NCBI RefSeq assembly: GCF_020515625.1
Contig: NZ_JAIWPJ010000004.1
Span: forward strand, 248,001-312,000
Length of the DNA stretch: 64,000 bases
Direction of reading: 5' to 3'
From: Natrinema amylolyticum
GTDB lineage: Archaea > Halobacteriota > Halobacteria > Halobacteriales > Natrialbaceae
The notes beneath the pieces were generated by a model. It was not told the origin of the DNA. It made no database searches and worked only from the letters and a program-made list of their open reading frames with translations. A program made the position numbers and the translations under genes. The number at the start of each line of letters is the position of its first letter. Within the stretch, counting starts at the first letter, position 1. Shown here piece after piece: positions 56,301 to 64,000 of this stretch.

Positions 56301-56575
56301 GCGGCGACGAGCCACCGCAGGTCCGGATCGCTGCCGAGCGAGACGGGTCTGAATACGAGATCTCGGTCCGCGACGAGGGGATCGGGATCGATCCCGCGGA
56401 TCAGGACCAGATCTTCGACGTCTTCCAGCGCCTTCACAGCCACGAGGAGCATCCGGGAACGGGGATCGGCCTCTCGCTCTGTCAGCGGATCATCGAGCGC
56501 CACGGTGGCGAGATCCGGGTCGACTCCGAACCTGGCGAGGGAGCGACGTTCTCCTTTACGCTTCCCCCAGCGTGA
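53366..56575 (+). CDS. Multi-PAS sensor histidine kinase with N-terminal winged helix
   Basis: A 1069-aa soluble sensor kinase. Residues about 8-75 form a winged-helix-like DNA-binding domain ('ITADDVADTLDCSRQTARHGLADL'). Six PAS domains follow, from about 85 to 845, several with typical 'YFRDVTDR' or 'RDITDRKERER' ends. The HisKA dimerisation domain has the phosphoacceptor His in 'YAASHDLQEPLRMI' (about 859), and the HATPase domain shows 'QVFQNLISNAIEYSG' (N box) and 'GTGIGLSLCQRI' (G box). There is no membrane segment, so it senses internal signals such as redox state, oxygen or light. No response regulator is encoded next to it. The N-terminal HTH is unusual for a kinase. Confidence 0.93.
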   Translation: MESPGSAPDITREEVRGVFAQFKQPSTPITADDVADTLDCSRQTARHGLADLVDRGELRTRKLADTTRVWWQSEPGQLSEEPDRAEFASFVSAVEDYAIFMLDPDGTVVSWNEGAERIKGYREDEIVGEHFSTFYTDANTVEGVPEQNLEAATDAGRVEDEGWRVRKDGTRFWAHVTITAIRDDDGTLRGFTKVTRDMTERREYEQRLRRERDLTEQILETVPVSICVLTADGEFVRANQRMLDRIEATESELADYSIDSWEIYDETGDPIPIEEWPWTRAIDTGEPVYEYQCQVELPGIGRRWLSLNAAPLEEGERDETRVVVSVDDITEQKERERQLRRQYTQTEQLLRTAPVAIAVQDADGETVMANQRAQDALGLSEQELIEEPDDADDWVIYDADGEPVAPEETPAARVLATGNAVVDEELTIDPPDGDRIRFRVNAAPLFGSDGSIDRVVTAAKDITELKERERQLERRKTELETELSQILDRISDAFYALDDEWRFTHLNEQAAEIMDQSRDAVLGRELWEVFPDATEGVHWEEFQTAMETQEPVSFDVYSDTLEAWFEFNVYPSESGLSIYFRDVTDRVERERELAKYETIVETINDGIYVKDEEGYFTMVNDAYAEMTGYDRDELVGAHASLVVDEATIDQSGERMGTADDRAGTPRMEADIKTAAGDRIPAEGTFATLRTGDEREEIGVVRDITDRKERERALRERERRLKRYKEYTDDILDAVDDVFYLLDENGDLQRWNESLSDVTGFSEGEIGSMNALEFFGEPERETIAAAIEDGFETGDVQVEAEFRTKSGERVPYEFVASTLEDPDGNVVLAGLGRDITDRREYERMLEESNERLEQFAYAASHDLQEPLRMITSYLQLLENRYADDLDEDAAEFIEFAVDGAERMREMTEGLLQYSRVETQGDPFEPIDLDDVLEHAIENLELKIEETRAEIESESLPQVLGDSSQLQQVFQNLISNAIEYSGDEPPQVRIAAERDGSEYEISVRDEGIGIDPADQDQIFDVFQRLHSHEEHPGTGIGLSLCQRIIERHGGEIRVDSEPGEGATFSFTLPPA

Positions 56576-56669
56576 TCCCGCCGTATTGGGATCAGCACGA
56601 CGAGCGGTGTCACTAGACGGCGATGAACTGGTCGCGTGTGTACTCGCCGGCAGTCCACGTTTGATCGTC

Positions 56670-57240
56670 CTTCGAAGAATATCGTTCGGCAAAGTGCGGA
56701 TCAGACGGCGTCCTCCACAGCTCGAGTCCGCCGCCGATGTCGATCACTTCGTTGGTGATGTAGTCCGGTTCTCTACTGGCGGGGCAGCGAACGAGCCCCG
56801 CGATCTCGCTCACGTTAGCGAACCGCTCGACCGGGACGTCCGCACGGAGATTGGCTTGGATCTCATCGGAAATCGCCACCACCATCTCCGTCAGTGTGAA
56901 GCCATGCATAATGCAGTTCGCCGTCGTTTTCGCGTCCGACAACTCGAGCGCACGTGACTGCGAGCGTGCAATCGGACGTGATTCCAGCGTCGTTGACGAG
57001 GACATCGATCGGACCGAACGACTCCTGAACTGCCTTGCGCATCGCATCGACCTCGTCACGGTTCGTGATATCGGCCTGAATTAGATGAGCCGTCCCCTCG
57101 GTATCCGCTTCCGGAATCGCGTTAGCGACCTCGTAGATAGCCGCCTCCGACGACCGATAGTTTACGATCCCGGTCGAGCTACGACGGCCCCGCTCACGGG
57201 CGGCCCCGCGTTCCGTGCCACACGAGCTACCGGTGACGAG
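56670..57240 (-). pseudogene. Decayed short-chain dehydrogenase (FabG-like)
   Basis: The C-terminal part in one frame reads 'GFTLTEMVVAISDEIQANLRAD', 'VPVERFANVSEIAGLVRC' and 'YITNEVIDIGGGLEL', a clear match to 3-oxoacyl-ACP or acetoacetyl-CoA reductases. The N-terminal part in another frame reads 'VNYRSSEAAIYEVANAI' and 'DEVDAMRKAVQESFGPIDVLVNDAG'. Between them the active-site segment with Ser and Tyr-x3-Lys is deleted. The cofactor-binding start is also damaged ('VTGSSCGTE..'). So it is a pseudogene with at least one frameshift and an internal deletion. Confidence 0.75.
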
Positions 57241-57308
57241 TCATGTCCGGCCTGCGAGCGGTCAGCGAGACGGCTGTTCCAGCTCGGCCGACCGCTCTCT
57301 GATCCACA

Positions 57309-57917
57309 CTATTGGTGTCGCTCCAGCAGTGGCTGCTGATCGTTCCGGGAATCATACGTGACGGTTTCTCCCGTATCCGCGCCGACCGCAGTAAGCCACT
57401 CGTTGACAGTGTATGTCCGTGCGGCGTCTGTCCGTGGCTGTTCCGTATAGGGGACAACTCCCCGGAGGGGTGCTGTCTCCGGGCCCGTCTCTGTCTCAGT
57501 GGGGTCGTCCTCGTAGAGCGCCAGTGCCACGAGCGGAACTCGTACTCGCTCGCGCGGTTCGTCGGAGCCGATTCCGAGCGGTGACGGTGGAATCTCCTGT
57601 CGACGGAATGCCGGCTCGAGCGTCACGCCGTGCCGTTCGGCCCAACGTTCGAACTCAGCCACGAGCTCGCGTCGCGTCGACTCACGCGTGTCGTCCGTTT
57701 CGACGACTGCATGCCGTTCTGGCGGCCATGGGCGGAGTTGATGGGTGTTGATGTGCCCGCGGTCGCAGAGCTGCTGCAGCCGGTTGACGATAGCAGTGAT
57801 CGTCTCGGCAGTCGGTCCCGGAACGGTAGACCGCACGTAGCAGTCAACCCGGAGATCTGTCTGCGTCTCGGTGGGGACGATCGGGGATTCCGCGAGGTCA
57901 CCGGCTGGCATACCCAT
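57309..57917 (-). CDS. Haloarchaeal HTH-associated protein of unknown function, 202 aa
   Basis: A protein of about 200 residues whose start overlaps the end of the upstream small HTH gene (57898), so both form one unit. It has a first part with 'DLRVDCYVRSTVPGPTAETITAIVNRLQQL' and a second with 'VRVPLVALALYEDD' and 'YTVNEWLTAV'. Such HTH plus unknown-domain pairs are common in haloarchaea; I do not recognise a defined function. The Met at 57911 is an alternative start. No signal or membrane segment. Confidence 0.65.
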   Translation of the reverse strand: MGMPAGDLAESPIVPTETQTDLRVDCYVRSTVPGPTAETITAIVNRLQQLCDRGHINTHQLRPWPPERHAVVETDDTRESTRRELVAEFERWAERHGVTLEPAFRRQEIPPSPLGIGSDEPRERVRVPLVALALYEDDPTETETGPETAPLRGVVPYTEQPRTDAARTYTVNEWLTAVGADTGETVTYDSRNDQQPLLERHQ

Positions 57918-58110
57918 CCTCCGTCCGATAGACGAGATCCTTTTCAACGAGCGACTCGAGCACGGCGAAGAGTGTGAGCTTGGACAGTCCGAGACGCTCT
58001 CGGAGGTCGGTCGCTGTCGCGTCCTCCGTCAGGAGGGACAGATAGACGAGCTTCGTCTGTGGTGATGTGAGATCGTCCGGTATCGCGATCAGCTGCTGAC
58101 TCGTGGACAT
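57898..58110 (-). CDS. Small winged-helix regulator, TrmB-like HTH, 70 aa
   Basis: A 70-aa protein that consists of one winged helix ('PQTKLVYLSLLTEDATATDLRERLGLSKLTLFAVLESLVEKDLVYRTEDGYAS'-type layout, positions about 14-69). It is similar to the N-terminal domain of TrmB-type regulators and lacks an effector domain. The ATG at 58110 sits about 25 nt after a TATA-like ATTTATACG (58133-58141), which favours it over a GTG one codon upstream. The downstream gene overlaps its end, so a two-gene regulator unit is likely. Confidence 0.75.
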   Translation of the reverse strand: MSTSQQLIAIPDDLTSPQTKLVYLSLLTEDATATDLRERLGLSKLTLFAVLESLVEKDLVYRTEDGYASR

Positions 58111-58534
58111 CACCGTCTACTCCCACAACTCGACGTATAAATACAGAGTGAGACACAGGCACATGCAGGGAGGAAAATCAATGGATAGAACAGTGACAAT
58201 AAAGTGGTATTACCGATGAATAGCTAGCGGACGATCGAGAGCAGGCCGCAGGAGGAGAAGAACCGCGACTGTGGCTCAGTGCCATTCACGAGTGACCGCT
58301 CTTCAGCGGCCGGCCGTGTGCGGGACAGCGGGATATACGATCCGGACCAATCGCATTCTGATACCTGTAGTACGAGGAGAAAGCCGTCTACCCAACGCAG
58401 TTGGGACTCTGCCGAGGTCAACTGATCACGCGTAGTCGAGGGAAAGCAGAATTACCCGTGACTCATCTAGGAGTTAGTGATAATACCGGTGAAAACCCTA
58501 CTTCCAGTTAATAAATCGTTGAGAAGTCAGCAGA
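58111..58534. other. Gap without a gene
   Basis: Holds the promoter of the HTH gene at its left edge. Nothing else is recognised. Confidence 0.4.
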
Positions 58535-59172
58535 ATGAGTGGAGAAGGTATTAAACTGAGAGTAACCTCACCTGCGCTCGTACTGGAAAATAGCATTTCT
58601 GAGTCCTGTGGGTGGCCGACATCAGTTCTCATCGCGGGCAGTGCGGACGTGACCCCGATCACGCTCGCGCCAGTCTACATCTCGCCGATGGTCGCTGGTC
58701 TGGCAGTCTACCTCTCTCAAGATATCCCGCTGTCAGATGTCGGACTTCGACGAGGACGACTCCGATGGCTCGTCACGGCTACCTCTTATGGGAACTCGCT
58801 CTGGAGGGCTTCTGGAAGGTATCGTTCGCGACTGGTGCTCTGTGGGGTGTCTGACATACGCCCATGATCGTCGCCGGGTACAACACCCCATCGTTTCCCT
58901 ACATCGGTGTTCTCGCCATGACGATCGCGTGTCTCTCCTCCTCACCGGTTTACTCATTGTCGTCGTCCGTGCTCGCCGCGGCCCTTCTCCACGGTGTGTT
59001 CAACGGTTCGGCCGGTCTCGTCCCCGCGTATGCGGCCGCGAATGGGCTAGTCCTCGAGGAGTTGGTTGCAAACCCCGTCGGTGCTGCTGGCGTGCTCGCG
59101 TTCGGTCTCGCTCTGGGCGTGATCGCAATCTTCGATACGCCTGTACTGTCTCGGAACGAACTCTCGAGGTGA
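58535..59172 (+). pseudogene. Decayed CPBP-family intramembrane protease gene
   Basis: Residues in one frame ('LAPVYISPMVAGLAVYLS') and, after a frame change near 58760, another ('GYLLWELALEGFWKVSFATGALWGV', then 'HTPMIVAGYNTPSFPY', 'LAAALLHGVFNGS') together match CPBP/Abi proteins. The catalytic EE of 'EExGWRGYL' is lost at the frame change. An in-frame TGA (58852-58854) replaces the Trp of the 'WGxWHTP' motif. Three defects make it non-functional. Confidence 0.75.
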
Positions 59173-59729
59173 CGATAAGTTCGAGTGCCTGAAGCGTGGA
59201 ACGGAACTCTACACGGATAGTGTACTGGATAGGCCACCAGTCACCTGGTCCGCAACGCAGGGACCGTGAACGCGAGCAGCCAATTCCGGCCTACGCGTTA
59301 CGCTCGGTGGTCGCCCTCGCTGAGTAGGAGGAGACAGTACGACCGGCAACGGGTATCGCCGTCAGTCGGGAGCAGGCGACGGTTCACTCGTAAACGGTGT
59401 CTCTCGCGAATCGAAAAGCGACGAGTCCGACGAGGGCGAGAGGGACGCCCCTCGCCGGAGACCACGGTAGGATGCCAGTGGGCGCTGATTGGATCGCGGT
59501 CTGTCGCGCACAGCGGGTTGCGCGACAGATAACATGTTCGGGGGGAGTATTATCAACTTCTACCCGATTCCCAGTCGCTCGAAATCGTCCCGTCTGTTCG
59601 AACAACTCTCGAGCATTCATCAAGGGCGGGTGCTACGTGGTCGTTTTTCCTGCTGGTCCTCGGACGGTATGTATATCGTCTCGCCATTCGAATACTCCGT
59701 GTTCGACACCGCTGTTCGAACCGCAGGTG
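59173..59729. other. Intergenic region without a recognised gene
   Basis: Frames here are short and unlike proteins. A Shine-Dalgarno-like AGGTG lies directly before the GH15 fragment start at 59730. Confidence 0.4.
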
Positions 59730-59912
59730 ATGTCGGTGACTGAGTCCAGTGTGTATCCCCCGATCGAAGCCTACAGCGTCATCGGCAACCTCGAAACGCG
59801 TGCGCTCATTACACCGAACGGATCGGTCGACTGGTTTCTTTTCTCGCACCTCGAGTCGCCGAGCATTCTCGCCGCCGAGTGCGGCGGTCGGTTCGGGATA
59901 TCATGTCATTGA
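59730..59912 (+). pseudogene. Truncated GH15-type glucoamylase/trehalase gene
   Basis: A 60-codon fragment with the family's start 'YPPIEAYSVIGNLETRALITPNGSVDWFLF' region (in shorter motifs: YPPIEAYSVIGNLETRAL and GSVDWF), followed by 'ESPSILAAECGGRFG'. Full-length members have about 600 residues, so the catalytic barrel is lost. It stops just before the rRNA promoters. Either a gene remnant left by rearrangement next to the rRNA operon, or a start of a gene replaced by it. Confidence 0.7.
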
Positions 59913-59947
59913 ATAGTGGGTGTGGCACCAACTACCTTTGGACCTCC

Positions 59948-60063
59948 GGTTCGTAGGCCTTAAGTAGTAATCAGCGATTGTGATTATATACGAAGAAGGA
60001 GGCGGCGTGCGTGGTGCACTCCGCTGGCCTGGATGGTTCCGATCCAAAGGGGTTATATACTCC
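59948..60063 (+). promoter_or_regulatory. Tandem rRNA promoters
   Basis: At least three TATA-like boxes: TTAAGTA (59960-59966, preceded by TTCGTAGGCC), GATTATATAC (59982-59991) and GGTTATATAC (60051-60060). Haloarchaeal rRNA operons typically have several such promoters in series upstream of 16S. Confidence 0.7.
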
Positions 60064-60134
60064 GGAGGGTACGAATACATCCGCAAGAGATGAGGATTCC
60101 ACCCCTGCGGTCCGCCGTACAGATGGGATCTGAT

Positions 60135-60162
60135 GTTAGCCTTGGTAGTTCGGTGACGCCCG
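60135..60162 (+). other. 5' half of the 16S processing stem (bulge-helix-bulge)
   Basis: GTTAGCCTTGGTAGTTC (60135-60151) pairs perfectly with 61849-61865. It is followed by GGTG, a 3-nt bulge ACG and CCCG. With the downstream half it forms the canonical 4-bp central helix with two 3-nt bulges that the archaeal splicing endonuclease cuts. Confidence 0.85.
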
Positions 60163-60270
60163 CTTGGTCATCCGACCAGCGTCATCGAACGTGGACCATT
60201 GTGTGAGTGTGTACAACATTCACCGCCAACAGACCCTCCTCCACCCTATAGTGGGGGAGATCAATATAGC

Positions 60271-61743
<1,473 letters not shown>

Positions 61744-61837
61744 ACAGACCGGGACCAGGCCGTCGTGCCTGGCCCACCTTAACTCGTGGCGCTTTGCGCC
61801 ACGCGGTTCACGTTCGATCGACCACCGTATGGCCGAT

Positions 61838-61865
61838 CGGGCACCTTTGAACTACCAAGGCTAAC
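61838..61865 (+). other. 3' half of the 16S processing stem (bulge-helix-bulge)
   Basis: CGGG, CACC, a TTT bulge, then GAACTACCAAGGCTAAC, complementary to 60135-60162. Confidence 0.85.
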
Positions 61866-61899
61866 GCTTCATCCCTGTCCGCCCAGTGTGGGCGGACGT

Positions 61900-61971
61900 G
61901 GGCCCATAGCTCAGTGGTAGAGTGCCTCCTTTGCAAGGAGGATGCCCAGGGTTCGAATCCCTGTGGGTCCA
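61900..61971 (+). tRNA. tRNA-Ala (TGC)
   Basis: 72 nt in the 16S-23S spacer. Acceptor arms GGGCCCA and TGGGTCC with discriminator A, anticodon loop TTTGCAA and T arm CAGGGTTCGAATCCCTG. No intron. tRNA-Ala in this spacer is the rule in haloarchaea. Confidence 0.97.
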
Positions 61972-62202
61972 TGTCTCGGAGGACAACCGAATCGTGCCCC
62001 TTAAGTGGGAGACGCGACTTCGGTTTAATCCGAACAACGAACCAATGCACCACCCCGTGTAAACGCGGGTGGGAAGGGTTAATGCATGCCGCGTCTACGG
62101 CGTGCAGATGAGACCGTGTGTACGTGTAGTCCAGGCGTCCACTGGACCCGTTCCCGGGTCACTACGTGATCGCACTCTGTGCGATCGCCGATCCGATGAA
62201 CG

Positions 62203-64000
62203 TGGCTACTGTGCCAGCTGGTGGATCGCTCGGCTTGAGAGCTGATGAAGGACGTGCCAAGCTGCGATAAGCCCAAGGGAGCCGCACGGAGGCGAAGAAC
62301 TTGGGATCTCCGAATGGGAATCCCCACCGCAATTGCTTCGCGCAATGGGGAACGTCGAGAATTGAAACATCTTAGTATCGACAGGAAAAGAAAGCAAACG
62401 CGATGTCGTTAGTAATGGCGAATAAACGCGACACAGTCCAAACCGAAGCCTTCACGGGCAATGTGGTGTTCGGGCTGACTCTCATCAGCAGAACGGCGAC
62501 GCGAAGTCTCTTGGAATAGAGCACGAAACAGGGTGACAGTCCCGTACCGTCGACAAGTACGCTGTGCGTCAGTCCCAGAGTATCGGGGGTTGGATATCCC
62601 TCGTGAATATCGCGGGCATCGACCGCGAAGACTAAACACTCCTCAAGACCGATAGCGAACAAGTAGCGTGAGCGAACGCTGAAAAGCACCCCACGAAGGG
62701 AGGTGCAATAGGGCGTGAAATCAGTTGGCGATGGAGCGACAGGGCACACAAGGTCCCGGACAAAATGAATCAGGTGCGAACCTGTAGTAAGAAGTTTGGG
62801 AAGCCGGTGTTCTGTCGTACGTTTTGAAAAACGAACCAGGGAGTGTGCCTGTTTGACGAGTCTAACTCGATTATCGAGGAAGGCGCAGGGAAACCGATAT
62901 GGCCGCAGTGCTTTGCACCAGGGCCACCGTGTTCAAGCGCGGGGAGTCAAACGGGCACGACCCGAAACCGGACGATCTAGGCGTGGGCAAGATGAAGCGT
63001 GCCGAAAGGCACGTGGAAGTCTGTTAGAGTTGGTGTCCTACAATACCCTCTCGTGACCTACGTCTAGGGGTGAAAGGCCCATCGAGTCCGGAAACAGCTG
63101 GTTCCAACCGAAACATGTCGAAGCATGACCTCTGCCGAGGTAGTTTGTGGGGTAGAGCGACGGATTGGGGGACCGCACTCCGAGAGGAGTGCGCCCCCCT
63201 GTCCAACTCCGAACCTACAAACGCCGTTTGACGCAGGGAGTCCGGTGCACGGGGTAAGCCTGTGTACCGTGAGGGAGACAACCCAGAGCTGGGTTAAGGT
63301 CCCCAAGTGTAGACTAAGTGCGATCGAAGGTGGTCTCAAGCCCTAGACAGCCGGGAGGTGAGCTTAGAAGCAGCTACCCTCTAAGAAAAGCGTAACAGCT
63401 TACCGGCCGAGGTTTGAGGCGCCCAAAATGATCGGGGCTCAAGTCTACCACCGAGACCTAGCAGTGCGGTTCATACCGCAATCTTGTAGGTTGGCGTTCT
63501 GTTCGGGTGGAAGCACGGGTGAGAACTCGTGTGGACCGTTCAGTAACGAAAATCCTGGTCATAGTAGCAGCGTTAGTCGGGTTAGAACCCCGACGGCCGA
63601 ACGAGTAAGGGTTCCTCAGCAATGCTGATCAGCTGAGGGTTAGCCGGTCCTAAGTCAGCCCGTAAGTCGAAGCTGACAACAGGGAAATAGGTTAATATTC
63701 CTATGCCAGTGTGCACTCAAAGCTGACGCTTTGGGGCCGCCTGAGCCGGGTTTTCGCCCGGTCGAACTGTCGAAGAGCGTGGAAGCCGTAATGGCACGAA
63801 GCGTTCGAATGGCAGAATCGCGCAAGTCAGGTCTACCCAGAGCCCGTGAAAAAGCGAGCACACTGTCCGTACCGAGATCCGACACAGGTACTCATGGCGG
63901 CGAAAGCCAAGGTCTGTCGGGATCAACCGACGTTAGGGAATTCGGCAAGTTAGTCCCGTACGTTCGCAATAAGGGATGCCTGCCTCGCGAAGAGGCAGGT
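62203..64000 (+). rRNA. 23S ribosomal RNA, 5' part
   Basis: Starts near 62203 at TGGCTACTGTGCCAGCTGG and proceeds with GGACGTGCCAAGCTGCGATAAGCC, typical of haloarchaeal 23S rRNA. The gene runs past the window end, so about 1100 nt are missing. The exact 5' end is accurate to a few nucleotides. Confidence 0.95.

Overview
The window is haloarchaeal DNA (class Halobacteria). The evidence is the archaeal 16S/23S rRNA genes, TATA-box promoters close to leaderless start codons, acidic proteins, Tat-lipoprotein signals (twin arginine plus LAGC lipobox), Orc1/Cdc6 initiators and an archaeal initiator tRNA. The 16S sequence and gene set suggest a family such as Natrialbaceae, but I cannot fix the genus by eye. 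The rRNA operon and initiator tRNA indicate a main chromosome or an essential secondary replicon.

Layout. 1-16.4 kb: a sugar-acid locus. It holds a decayed transposase, an IclR regulator, a mannonate dehydratase-like enzyme, a universal stress protein, a DctPQM TRAP transporter, a 2,5-dioxopentanoate-type aldehyde dehydrogenase, a DapA-superfamily lyase, a ThuA-domain protein, a carbohydrate-binding-like gene interrupted by TGA, and a thiamine-diphosphate enzyme. 16.4-22.2 kb: a replication-origin region with two different orc1/cdc6 genes, each surrounded by its own family of repeats. 22.3-24.5 kb: PadR-like regulator, small conserved protein, pirin and tRNA-iMet.

24.7-32.6 kb: an iron/siderophore-type ABC locus. 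It has one FecCD permease, three tandem paralogous binding proteins, a flavoprotein, and two small genes that are easily overlooked. The two promoters each carry a pair of TTAGGC-type palindromes typical of DtxR-family iron regulators. The ATPase gene of the system is a remnant interrupted by a TnpB-only IS200/IS605-type element. 32.6-39.4 kb: HEAT-repeat protein, MFS transporter, second stress protein, GH3 glycosidase and a small conserved protein.

40-53.3 kb: a second sugar locus with an IclR regulator, a complete carbohydrate ABC transporter (binding protein, two permeases, ATPase), an enolase-superfamily sugar-acid dehydratase, a third IclR regulator and a second GH3 enzyme. IS footprints lie between them. 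53.4-60 kb: a very large multi-PAS histidine kinase, then mostly decayed genes (SDR, CPBP protease, truncated GH15) and a small HTH pair. 60-64 kb: the rRNA operon with 16S, tRNA-Ala(TGC) and the 5' part of 23S, with tandem promoters and a bulge-helix-bulge processing stem.

Together the genes point to a heterotroph that takes up oligosaccharides and sugar acids, releases monomers with GH3 enzymes and feeds them through dehydratases to 2-keto-3-deoxy acids and 2-oxoglutarate. The most unusual signals are the double origin, a pair of homologous structured intergenic elements at 4.7 and 17.5 kb, and matching palindrome pairs spaced 37 nt apart upstream of two IclR genes. No CRISPR array was seen.
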